Positions 42,027 through 53,481 of a DNA stretch of 64,000 nt are shown here, in pieces. The stretch comes from Urechis unicinctus (lineage: Eukaryota > Annelida > Polychaeta > Xenopneusta > Urechidae). Positions within the stretch are counted from its first letter, which is position 1. The number at the start of each line of letters is the position of its first letter. A program made the position numbers and the translations under genes. The notes beneath the pieces are model-generated. The model searched no databases. It was not told the DNA's origin and saw only the letters and a list, made by a program, of their open reading frames with translations. Where the stretch lies: the NCBI GenBank assembly GCA_034190875.2, contig CM067350.1, positions 23,751,368 to 23,815,367 on the forward strand, given 5' to 3'.

Positions 42027-42227
42027 ATGAAAGCCCTTCAGCTTCTAGTTACTACATCTTTATTGAACACTCTTATTCAGCTGTTTGGTTGTTCCTCAGC
42101 AGAAAATATTAGCATGAATGACACATTGAGACACTCAGCTCAGATGAGTTGCGCAACTTATACGCAGAATAGATGGGTTAGCAGTGGCTGGGTGAATATG
42201 GGAATGTGGTCATCAAACAATCAATAA
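42027..42227 (+). CDS. Small open frame with a possible signal peptide
   Basis: This frame has 66 codons plus stop from ATG at 42027. The first 25 residues (MKALQLLVTTSLLNTLIQLF then GCSSA) look like a signal peptide with possible cleavage after SSA. The remaining roughly 40 residues start ENISMNDT with two N-glycosylation sites, hold one Cys (MSCATY) and end NMGMWSSNNQ. No family is recognised. A tandem paralogue at 41027 has the same length but two stops. Upstream homology of the two units is as strong as in the frame itself, so selection on the peptide is not shown. A short upstream ATG frame overlaps the region before the start. It could be a secreted peptide gene or a chance frame in a duplicated repeat. 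Confidence 0.3.
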   Translation: MKALQLLVTTSLLNTLIQLFGCSSAENISMNDTLRHSAQMSCATYTQNRWVSSGWVNMGMWSSNNQ

Positions 42228-44157
42228 GCATACGACGTATGCAATGGCGTAACCCTCGCCTGTCACAAGGGAGCGCTTCAGCTAAGATGGCTGTGTATCG
42301 CATGAGTGAACACGCGAGATGCTCACTTTACACGCAGTACATAGCTAGCTATTAGAGAGACAGGCATGAAACTAATTGGCAATTATAAGTTAACAAGGAT
42401 CATTGATATAAACATCCGCTACCAAATAATTCGAAACTACGTATGCAAAGGATCTTGCGTCGCTAACTTTCCACTTTCCCTAGCATTATCCCGACGAGGG
42501 CAGTCGGGTCGGTGCATTTATTGGTCCGGTGAAATGGCAGTCAGTGCCAGAGGTAGCAGCATGTATCGCCTACATTCTGTACTTGGTTAATATCGTTTAT
42601 ATTCGTTCTAATCATTACGTCTCTCACTGTTGTTTCAGAGTTGTTAAATGCATCCTAGTTGTTGCTTCCGTTATTGGAGTACTTTCTTCATATCTGCATC
42701 AGGTGTGAAACTCTGTTGCACTCACTGCACGGTTCCGTCAGGCTTATGCTGCCATAATGCTATCAGCTCATATGGCCTTGCAGCTGGACAAATATTACAC
42801 ACTATTCCGCTTTGAGGCACAGTATATCTGTTGCTAAATTTTGGTACAACCAGCCGTCTATACGTTTATTTGTATGAGCATACATTCCTCAATACACTTG
42901 ATGCTAGAAACCCAGATAGCTACCTATTCTTTATCATTTATATTGATTGTGTATTCGATCGAGTCATTTAACATATCAGTTAAATATGCGACCGGCTATC
43001 AATAAATTGGTCATGACAGATGAGCAACTTCTCTCGCAGCTAAATGAGATTGTTCAGTGATTATTCGACAGTAAACAATTCTTTTATTCGACAGCACATT
43101 AAACTTGCATCATGCTGCATCACAATAAATGCAGTGGCAATGATGCATACCCACCCCTAGAGCAATACATTATAAGTGTACAGCTACTACGAAAATCGGT
43201 ACCACTCTTTACTCTTCATTTGGTCCACAAGAACTTCACCTGGTGATTTGAGAATATTGCATGCTACTTCTGGTTGTGGTGACCGTTAAAATCATCATTA
43301 CCGACTGCGATTTTCAGGGTGGAACTTGTAAGAAGAAAATGTACAAGATCTATTATTGACGTTTATTTGCAATTTTAGCAAATGCTTATTTGATAAAAGC
43401 TGATATATTAACAATAAATAATAGTATTGCCTTCTCCTTCCCAAAGACTATTCATGTCATAACTAAGTATGCAGTATCAATTATACAAAACGGGAATACA
43501 TCGTACTCGGGTGTGTTTATGCCTGCGATACTTAGCAAATGGGACACTCATGGCGCCCATTGCAGCCTCTGCTGAATCATGGCAAAAGTGAATGAGTGAA
43601 ACAGGCATTTACTTGTAAGAACTAGCTAAACATCTGGGATGAGTAAACAAAGCCCCTTCAGAATATCCCCGGAGCGATTTGTGTATTTTGAATTATGGAA
43701 TGGTGGGATGATATGTGTAATTCAAATCAGCATAGTGCATATCTGGGGATTCATAGCTTATTCATATACGGCTCTGCGAAAGTGATATTCTTTCTTGAGC
43801 TGAATCGAATATTCCTACGTAAGCATAACGCAGTCTGGTCCCTTCTTTAATTATAGACCCTTAACTATGCTCGTTCCATGAAAAACTATTTATTCTGTTG
43901 GCAAAGCAACCACCTTAAGTTTCCAATATCATGAGCAGATAAAATGCTAGCTTCACTAAGTTGTCCTAGTAATTATCTAATTGTTCATATTTGCCAAGAG
44001 ACAGTATTGTTAAGCATCAGCAATGGCAAACGAACATTGTGATTGACACAGTGTATGAAAAAATTGTTCCGAGAATGAATACCGCTAAGCTACAAATACG
44101 TCGCACTTATAGTATAACAACGATTAATGAACAGAAAATATTTCTGTTGAACATGTA

Positions 44158-44355
44158 AGAATCGGGAAAAGGTTCTCTTCCTGCGCTCACACCCTGCAAA
44201 AAGACCGTGCACGTGCAGTGCACGTGCAGTGAATGCTATGAATCATGTGGAGTGTGCCCAGCTGGCTTTGATCCGGACATGAACTGTCCTTATCATTCTG
44301 ACCAGGTCGTGTTCTGTATCAGAAATAGGGAATGGTGGGGCAGCCGGGATGCATA
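44158..44355 (+). other. Cys-rich open stretch in dispersed repeat family 1, copy b
   Basis: This frame runs about 65 codons from the stop at 44156 to TAA at 44353, without an ATG near its start. It reads with eight or nine cysteines: CKKTVHVQCTCSECYESC, GVCPAGFDPDMNCPYHSD, then VVFC. The part from 44228 onward aligns with copies a (12512) and c (48470), which have lost most cysteines and the frame. It may be a relic of a Cys-rich exon carried by a repeat, or chance. GCACGTGCAGT is doubled in tandem at 44208-44229. Confidence 0.3.
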
Positions 44356-47169
44356 AAATAGCGAGACGTGGGTATTTCCTGCATGCGTTCGCCTTGTACT
44401 GAGTAAGACTAAACCTGACGTGTAGAACAGATTATTCGACAATAGCATGTCATATAGCATGCTTGGATGTATGGAAGGGGGTTCAAATGCTATACACCAA
44501 TGCTATACTGTGTATAACATCGACGTCCTGATATCTCTCAGTAATGATTTCACCACTTATGCGGTACTTAAGCTATTATCGTCTTCCCGTAATCGATCGC
44601 CCAGGACCTCTTGAGAACCTCATTTCGTGACATAACATTGCGTTCACTCGCTCACTGACTCACAAATGTGCTCTGACAAGCTACGACTAAGCGATCGCCA
44701 TCTAAAAAAGCATTCCCTGCCTTGTTGATATTGATTCATTATATATCATGACATGAAATGTTTGTGATGTGGAACATTGAGGTATGAATCGTATGTGCAG
44801 TTAGTTATTGCCTCTGAAAATGTATTGCTCGAATGAATAGTATTTGAGTCGTGGCTATGATATGCGTCTCCTGCTAAGTTTATGATAACTAGGAGATGAG
44901 ACCAAATAAGTTTCTGCAGGGATTGCTGACTGTTTTGTTTACTACAAAATCGACTTTATGTAGAGCCACTTTCGTTGCGAAAGGATTGTATTTGCACAAT
45001 TATACAATCTATGTAGTATCAATACACATTTTGTGGTAAACTAGCCAAGTATTTCCATACTACTACTCTTTGAACAATATCAGAGCTCATGTGGTAGCGA
45101 TGGTAACCAATTGTGCTTTAACTTTCGGAATCAAGGAAACAAATCATTTACAGCTGATTTATTTGGACGAACAATTAATTTGATTTTGAATAGTAAACGT
45201 AAAGTGCCTAGCAAAACACGTCGCTGCGTCAGTCCACATGTATGATTTCCAAGCGTATTAATTATAATACAATACTAGACCGTCTTAGAAACCCTGTATA
45301 GATGCTTGATAGATAACCATTGTTCACCAAACCAATAATCCCAGTAAATACTATTCTGACGAAAATACACGGCTTATTATACGGTCTTCTGTAAATCAGT
45401 TAGCTGCTTCTAAATCATGTTATGGGCCATGATTATCCAATACCATCGTATCGACAGCAGTAAATATTTGGTTATAATAACACTACACTTCATGTAATCA
45501 GCATAAGAATGTATATCAGCATGCTTTCTATCCTCCACGGATAAAGAGTTCACGTTTGCTATTTATGAAAGTGTTAAAGTAATTCAATGCCTCTTAATCT
45601 TTGAACAATCGTCACAAATAAGTCTTGGACTAGTACAGGCTACATTAGGCAAACCTCTTGAGTCTAGTAACTTTCAATCTAATTACTATATGTCTCGTCC
45701 GTCTACAAATGTGTGCAAAATTATCCCCACAGCATTAGTCAATCCAAGAGGTGCATTAGACAAAAGTGTGTCGCAAGTAGGCTGAGCTTTCAACGAAAGC
45801 ACTTTGACACTTTGTCACGGCAGATGAAGTTTCATTAATGGAACTGTGGAAGTTTTGCTGATGGTTAAATAATGAAGAGCGTTCCCTCCAAACTAACAAA
45901 ATGCCTTACTCAATGTATTGCAAATAACTGCAGCGTATCTGTGTCCACTTACCAGAGACATAGATGCGTTTAACGAAGTATAATCTCTGTTCGCTCTATG
46001 CAGAAAGTTGGACAACTGCAAACTACGAATTCGTTATGCAAACAAATACTTAAGAGCCCCCTTCAACTCATATGCTTCCTTTCATCAACAAAAGGCTCTT
46101 TTAATGCTTCCATTACATTTGCTGGTAACGACAGTTGCCTTGTAGCAAGATAGTTATCAGAGGATGAAAATGTTAAGAACGCAACCGGGACCAACCCCCA
46201 AAAAGACTTTCCTGCATGACAAAAATGCACAAAATTAGGGATCAGGCAGAGTCTACGTATGGGACGACTAATAGTACAATGAGCATCAATGTGCGTACAT
46301 GGGAGTCGTTAGTATCCAAAACAATCATGGTTATTGAGGATGTTTTTTCTTGAACCCATCATTGATGAGTAACGCCACTACCGGACATGGCGTATCACCT
46401 TGTACAATTCATTCTTTCTCTGAGCGGCTCGCTCTTATTCCCGAATGTTTTCCGTCCCGGAGTCGTGTCAGCATAAACAATAACGTAAGCGATATGCCAG
46501 GGTTTTTGTATGAGAACCGTATGAGACAGCGAATGGTTAATCTTCCCCAGAGAGCAGCAACTATGAAAGGACCCAAAAGCTAAAAATCGTTTTGTCATCA
46601 TCGATATTTTGTAGTGGTCGTTATCGGCTTATCTCCCCAACCCCAAATGACATAATAGATAAATTAGGGGACCAATGAGCCTCGAGATACATAATATAAC
46701 TTACCTGCTTTTAGGCGCACACAATAATTCCCCAAAATTAATATCAATCATTGGCATAGGAAGATGCATATTGAAACAGCCCTGAGAGGGACATCAGCTT
46801 AAGAAACTAATCTTTTCCACTACCCCACAACCTACGCCAATGTGGATTGTCTGTAGTTTCGGTCCGTGCTTTTGGATTCAAAATGCTCTGACCCACCCGG
46901 CGTATTGGCGATATTGGGGGTGTTAGACAGGAATGCTTTGCCATTCACATGTTATGTTGCATGTCAATAATCTATCGATAATTGTTTTAACGAAAATTAT
47001 TTAACACATATGCTCTTTGCTATCGTTATTATGTCTTCCAACGAATTTTTTTTTTTTCTTCTCCAGTCAAGGTTTTTCGGGCTTTTCTCCGGAACGGTTA
47101 AACATATCAACATGAAATTGTGGAGAATGATAGATCATGTTATGACACAACTACCAATCCAGTTTGACG

Positions 47170-47180
47170 CGCATGCGCAG
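47170..47180. promoter_or_regulatory. GCGCATGCGC palindrome (NRF1-type motif)
   Basis: The 10-base palindrome GCGCATGCGC, extended by CAG, is the established binding core of the animal factor NRF1 and is rare by chance in AT-rich DNA. It is followed at 47199-47216 by an inverted pair ATCGAC/GTCGAT around TTTTC. No adjoining gene was found, so a promoter role is unproven. Confidence 0.25.
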
Positions 47181-48028
47181 TGTTGGAGGCTTATGGGATC
47201 GACTTTTCGTCGATTTTTTCCCCCATTTTCCTCCATAACTACTGCAGTTACGAACGAGTGAAACACGACCTTTCTAGCACGATACGATATTCCTCATGGT
47301 AACGTGTAAAAGCAGACGGATGAAGCGGTACACGAAAACATAGGTACATGAAAGCAATTATATTACATTGATCCTATTATAAATATATTTGTTTTGCTGC
47401 GTGAATTGGTCGCCAACGTAGATAGGCAGCTGTTAGCGTCAATGTAGTCAATTGTAAGTATTAAATTAAATTGTCATTTAAGCAAATAAACATAAATTTT
47501 CAAGAATATGAATTTATGTTTCTGTAAACGTATTAGCATGCTGCATCACTCACAAAATACTGACTTATCATATTTGTCAGATAAATAGCTGTGGTATTGT
47601 TTCTCTTACCACCTACAATCACATTTGACACATCTGTGCTATAACCGTCGTGCTAATTTGCATTCCGTAGCTCATTAGGCATTCCGATTGTTTTCAAGAC
47701 CTGTTAACGCTTTTGGTATAACATGCTGTTGTGAAAATATGTGGGCGTATTCGTTTGTACTGGTTGACATATTTTGCGAAATAGCAGTTTCCGTATTGTT
47801 GGTCTAAAATGCTGACCGACGCGATATTACTTATATGATGATGTATTCTGGACACTGAATAAAACTTTTATTTTTTCTTTGATATTTAGACCAGCATCTC
47901 TGTTCAGCTTTCCAATCATACCAGTGCTGATAAGCAGTAGTAATTCTCAACTTTGGTGACGAGAAAACTACTGGTCTGCATTTACAATAATAATGCAACT
48001 TGGATGTTCACAAAATGTATCTTAGAAT

Positions 48029-48432
48029 ATGACAAATCTAAAATTCAAAACGATTTACGAAAATTGGGCCAAACAAACAAAAAACGATAAAAGGCACGCT
48101 TACGGACATGCATGTGTTGGCGTTAAAACAAACAAATTTGCGCAAATTGACGACATGCAACTGCGTTTATTTCATAACGGTAGTAGATGTGATAAAGCTA
48201 TTTGCAAAGTATGCTCGATGGGAAAGCACTCTATTTACAAATGGTAAAGGAAAAATAATCGCATAATAATATTGGACATTTATGGACCATTCGCTCACTA
48301 TATGTATATATACATCCACACACACACACACACACACACACACTGTTGGGGTGAAAATACTACGGAGAGATAGTAGAATAGCTCAATTTGTGCAAATTGA
48401 CAACATGCATATTGCGTTTATTTCTATGTAGG
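48029..48432 (+). repeat. Diverged tandem doublet around a CA array
   Basis: AAATTTGCGCAAATTGACGA at 48136 recurs as CAATTTGTGCAAATTGACAA near 48386, each continuing into CATGCA...TGCGTTTATTTC. The first copy lies in a 72-codon frame (48029-48247) with CDKAICKVC; the second is broken by a stop. Confidence 0.6.
48317..48343. repeat. (CA)n microsatellite
   Basis: About 27 bases of uninterrupted CA, preceded by TATGTATATATACATC. Confidence 0.97.
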
Positions 48433-48469
48433 ATCATTACCTGTCAAACAAACCGTATGATTTATGTGT

Positions 48470-48605
48470 TGTATGCTCCATTGGCATTAATCAGGACATT
48501 ATCCGACCTTATCGTTGTGACCTGGTCGGATTCTATATGATATTAGTATAATGTTGGGGCAATAAGGACGCATAAAGCAACAAGGTTTTGGTCGTACCGA
48601 TTGTG
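48470..48605 (+). repeat. Dispersed repeat family 1, copy c
   Basis: It shares GGACATTA, CCTTATCGTT.TGACC.GGTCG and GGGGCA..AAGGACGCATAAA with copies a and b. Confidence 0.65.
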
Positions 48606-51600
48606 TGCTTATAACAAAATTTCTTTTAGTATCGCTAAATCTTTTTATTTGTCCCTCAAGAATCATGAAATTTAAGTGGGTGTAAGACGGTTGTAGATAT
48701 TTGCGCTTTTAGGATGAAATACGACAACCGCTCCGATGCTCGGAAATTCTGCTGTTTGCTAGTCATCTACCAATAACCTTTCGAGGCCGTTGCTCGATCA
48801 ACTGCCACGCTTTACTATCGTTACATAGGTATGCATATTTTGTTAAACTTTTATATTGCGATTTAATAACAGAGCAGAGCGTTAGATAATCAACTATGCA
48901 TCAAAGTCACCTGTAATTAAGCTCGCTTATAGAGCACACATTTGTATTCATTGTCAAATTCTCCTGCTACCGATTGACGTGCTTTGTTCCTTTCATTCCT
49001 GGTCATCAGTAATACAACTATCGGTCGCGTTTCAATTGTAATGTCCCATCACATGTGCCAATTGTACAATATTGCATTAGATGTTATGAAAAGAGTTAAA
49101 CAGACTATTTATGATTTACTAGGCATCCTTAACTATGTTACAGTTTTTCTTACATTCTCTGCCTTATGATGTGCTATATGGAAGGCGCTCAAAGTCACAC
49201 ATTAAAAAATGTAATCGATTCGTTCCTCATTCATCATCGTCATACGCCTTTTGACCATGAAATATGGTGTGCCCCTTTTGCTCGCCAATCTTAAATGCGC
49301 GATTGTTCAGGGTGCTGCTCTGGATGCGAGTCGGTTTGCCAGAAAAACCATCAGCAAGAGATTAAGGGCAGCATATAGTGTCATCATCATGGTTAGTAAC
49401 TGTATCAGCGATGGAAAAGGCAATACTAAATCCCCAACCATCGCAATACACACATGTCAAGGTAGAATTAGAATAACCCAATTTAAGCCACAATAAAGCA
49501 ACCTTAACTTTCTGTTACAGAGCAAAGCGAGTCAGTGCCATTGTACGGATGTTTGGCGATGTGGTTTATCAGGAGTGAAGAAGCACTTCAAAAGTGACGT
49601 AACAGAGAACATGATATCATGTACATCATTAAGGACAACATCAAAGTAATTCACCAATATCATGAATCACGAGTCTTGATGCGCACAGTAAAAATGCACA
49701 CAGTCACGAAAGGCTATAGCCTCGCTTCTATTTGCATGACTTATGCCGGAACATTTTACATTTCTGACATGGAATACGACTTGGTCAAAACGAAAAGGGC
49801 AATTAATGTCCAGAACAATACAAGTGAGGCGCGCTGTACAGGATTCACAGCGTTCACTGATGTGGATAGATAACGTTTCCATTATATAATCTAATATGTC
49901 AAGAGTAATAACACACAGGGCTAGATGTCCGACCGACCGATGCTGACAGCCATAAATCAAGCAATATTTTATTGTCTGGATTAGATCAAATCATCGAATA
50001 AGTGATGCGCTGGCAAACGCAGTCGCGCAATACATTGTCACATCGATTTCTCCTAAATAATGGTATTTGTTGTACGTTTCATTTGTCATTTCAAGTCCTT
50101 AAGGTTTGAGGTGAAGGTTTTATATATGTCAACCTTGGCACAAAGTAGCATCCTTATTGACTTTTATTTGAATAATGTGTCATAAACATGTTTTGTCTTT
50201 TAGAGGAATATTCTAAGCAAGGGTTCACATTCAACATTACTATCGAAGTAAGCAACTATTGAAACAATGTAACCATTCGCTCAATATCAAATTAAATCCA
50301 TCAATACATATCTAAGAACGGTGAGACATGAATATTGTTATGCGATAGCCAGATATTATCCAAATTTGTGTAGGTCGTACGAATGTCACTACAAACAAAA
50401 TCTGTTCGTTCCTTACAAAAAGTGAGAGCATATTTCAAATAAATATCTCACAGTGTAGCATTTCTATATTTGCAGAGCAAAAGTGATATAACAAAACACA
50501 TGTCTAGGTTTATCAAAACAATGTGAACAATATCACCAATGTGTTTTATGGATGATTTTAATTTGTCATCATATGTTATATCTAATCTTATACCTATGGT
50601 TTAATTAAGTATAATGTTGGTGTCTTCAAAGCTATACTAAATCTCATATCTTCATATTTACCATGTGCACTGTGAACACAGCTCTTATATCAATGCACAT
50701 CTTGGGACACAAATTGCACCGTACGATGAGGTTACGGTTTGTTGTTGTCAAAAAGATCATTACTTATTACTAAAATCGTGGCTCGTTGCATTATTAGAAC
50801 AAACTTGTGATAATATTTCGAATATACAATAACTGTGCAAAAAATAATGATCATTGCATCACCACCAGCAAATGATGCGATCCGTAATCCATCTCTACAG
50901 ACTACCAATTGTGTTCGCGTTGGAAACGAATCGAATTAAACAAATGAGGTGGGCGATGATACAACTGAATAACACTCAGTATTCAGATACTACCATAAAG
51001 GCGAGTAAACGTTAGTATTTCTCGATACAATTGAACAGTTCATAGCCCTAAGAGTGCAGTGCTTCCTCTACGATATTATTTCTATTACTTTTACAGCAGC
51101 TACATACGACAAAACAAAATGTTGAAAATATATAATTCCTGCAACAACTTGCCGTTATCTATTCAGGGAGAGCAAGCCATGGCTATTTTGGCCAAGCCGC
51201 GCATTGCCCTTAAATATAAAATTGGTAATATGAGGGAAATAGACTTACCACTGCTATTATTATGGGACTGGTGCATGGCGACGAGCGTGATTGTGGATGT
51301 TGCATCAACTGAAGTGCACATGGCTCGAATGTTTGACATGCTACAGCAATGTTGACGCAACCCCTACTTTCTTCAAATTAGTTATGATAGGCTAATAATA
51401 TAGTTTTCAGGTATAACCGTAAGAACAGCGTCAGCTGTGACCCATGGGTTTATCAACAACTTGAGAATGGAATAAATAACTTAAGTGAATGCAATCATTC
51501 ATGGGGCTTGATAGTAGGAATTGCAGTCTTACGATCTTGATATGGCCTTTAACATTCTAAAAGGTACCAGTTTCTACTCCGACGAAAGATGTGGACACTG

Positions 51601-52370
51601 TAAGTGCCACTGCTTGAAAGGACATGAAAGTTTCAACGCCAACCGAGTTATCGTTTTGACTATCACTGAGTACATCAAATGACTAATTGAGCGACATAAA
51701 CAAGGGCATACAACAAGTTGAATAAAGAAGCAAGTTCAGCAACCGATTAGTGAAACTACTTTACCATTGGTTTGCTACGTTATTGTTATGATATAGATTT
51801 TTCCAAGGCGAATACTAACTAGTTAAAAACTATTATCGCTTTGCATAAGGATTATAAGTCCCACTTGAAAATCAGCCGGTAGACAGCCTATCTAGTATTT
51901 CGGCCGTAAGTTTCAAAATAGCATCAACCATTCTTTTGAAAGAACTTCAGTATTATCTTGACTGAAACCATTGATTAAACATAGATGCTGCCACTCTGAG
52001 GCGATGTGTATACATGATAGTGCATGCTTTTATTAATACAAGTCGACGCAAAAGACATTCGCTGTTTGTAACTTAGTTTGTTTTTTGTCTCTACAGCCTG
52101 CTGTAATGTATTTGTAGCTAATACAAGTATGCTTCTGACTTTATATTTTAATCTTCAAAATCCTACCTGATTATTTGCGGCAGTTTAATTAGATATATGA
52201 GTTGCAAAGCACCCTTAACTATAACCTCTTTATCGCCACGGCATGGACTATTCAGTTGTGGTATTTGTTCAAATTGTCATTTGGTTGAAATAAAATGCAT
52301 AGTAGATATTCGTCAAGCAGCTGTGCAGGTAGGCGGTACAGATCCTTAGTAGTAGGAAGACGTGCCCCTA

Positions 52371-52454
52371 CTCGCATCGTTTTTGATGCAAATTAGATCG
52401 TGTATGATTTGAGTGTATGTACCCGAAGTCGCATCGTTTTTGATGCAAATTTGG
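52371..52454. repeat. Two copies of a short hairpin-forming word
   Basis: TCGCATCGTTTTTGATGCAA occurs at 52373 and again at 52430, 57 bases apart. Within it GCATC and GATGC can pair around TTTTT-containing loops. On the minus strand the two copies fall in one 75-codon open frame, giving a repeated LHQKRC. Confidence 0.8.
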
Positions 52455-52555
52455 TCCCTTATTCTGCTGACGCTTTTCGCTGACAACGGATTCGGTGCGA
52501 TATTTTGATGACATCATTCTATTTTTGGAAAGTGTTTCCGACTGCTGAGCTTTGC

Positions 52556-52942
52556 GAGCTGATGTGATGAACGGGCAGTATTTGGGTGAGGTCATTTTTG
52601 GCAGTTTTATTGAGAAGTTTGTAAATGGCTATTAAAAGTCAAAAAGCGGTAATGGTGTTGAAAGATTGGGAAGTCAAGGATAGCGTTATTGTTGGCGTGA
52701 GTATTCACCTGTTGCTCTTAATATGAAGACGGTCTTTACGAGGTTATTTGTAGCTATTAACTTCCTTTATCCCATGACATGTGGTGATTTATTGAATTGG
52801 TGACCTTAGAATTGTCGGGTTATGTCCTTAGGGAGGTTATTGACCTTAGTAACCTGATGTGATGAACGGGCGGTATTTGGGTGAGGTCATTTTTGACAGT
52901 TTTATTGAGGACTTTGTAAATGGCTATTAAAAGTCAATTTGC
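52556..52942. repeat. Direct repeat of about 85 bases, period about 297
   Basis: The segments 52557-52641 and 52854-52938 are almost identical: TGATGTGATGAACGGGC, GTATTTGGGTGAGGTCATTT, then GTAAATGGCTATTAAAAGTC. Each includes ATGGCTATTAAAAGTC, which could start a short coding exon (MAIKSQ). The first copy runs into KAVMVLKDWEVKDSVIVG and a donor GTGAGT at 52697; the second into FAW and a possible GTATGT. On the other strand both encode MTSPKY.PFITS. The duplicated piece may be a promoter plus first exon, which is inference. Confidence 0.75.
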
Positions 52943-52957
52943 GTGGTATGTCGGTCG

Positions 52958-53420
52958 ATTGGAGTTTTCACGTGAATGAATCTTACTAGCATATGAGTAT
53001 TCAATTACATACGAGGGAAAATGACAGGTGACTTTAATTTGAAGTGTGTTCTAACTCTCATTAAGAATATAACGACAGATGGGTTAAAACTTGACCATTG
53101 GATATTTCTCAAAATGGGGGCGGAGTTATGGGTTACAAATAGCGGATGGTAACTTTACTTCAAAATAGTTTTCTTCTGAAATATTTCCAAATAGCAACGA
53201 TGGAGCACATCTATACAAATCATTTTATTTCTCTTACCTTTCAAATTATCCTGATTTAATCGAACTGACGTTGAAAAACCCGGATTTAGAGAAGCGATGT
53301 GGATGAGCAAGGAAGTATATTACAAGCATTTCAAATATACAGTTGGAGTTACAGGGGAGTACCCTTGATATCTTTCGACCCCCCCCCCCCTGTGCTGTGA
53401 CGAAAAGCTTAATGACATAG
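52958..53420 (+). repeat. Array unit A, 5' homology block
   Basis: It aligns with 55688-56200 of unit B. Anchors are CACGTGAATGAA, TAACTCTCATT, GGAGTTAT.GGTTACAAATA and AAAATAGTTTTC.TCTGAAAT. Both contain a start ATG followed by (V/E)HIY..H (53200 in A, 55947 in B). In A that frame stops after 19 codons (53259). A C12 tract lies at 53380-53391. Confidence 0.75.
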
Positions 53421-53481
53421 GGTGATCTTTATATTGACAGATTATTGATGATTATGTCGACAGAAGCTGTGTTGGCCGCTA

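Larger units (their letters stand above)
40902..42230. repeat. Tandem duplicate of about 330 bases (40902-41230 and 41892-42230)
   Basis: Shared words start before the small frames: ATGCTTATCTTA.AGGCTACC, CAGTCAAGCAGACGTACAAT and GACAAGTGGTATGTTGCAT. The interval 41231-41891 between the copies is unrelated and includes a (TTA)n run at 41510-41550. Confidence 0.85.
42228..52370. other. Intergenic, no confident gene
   Basis: Many short frames, none with a recognised domain. Two adjacent frames at 49257-49496 and 49619-49873 are somewhat richer in GC than the surroundings but lack a linking splice pair. A GC-rich 46350-46600 stretch has frames on both strands. The repeat copies and the GCGCATGCGC palindrome are listed separately; the remaining sequence shows nothing that can be supported. 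Confidence 0.45.

Noticed and set aside
44470..44500. GGGTTCAAATGC as a tRNA B box
   Set aside because: No A box or cloverleaf arms fit upstream.
46350..46601. GC-rich overlapping frames on both strands
   Set aside because: No motif, splice pair or homologous copy supports either strand.
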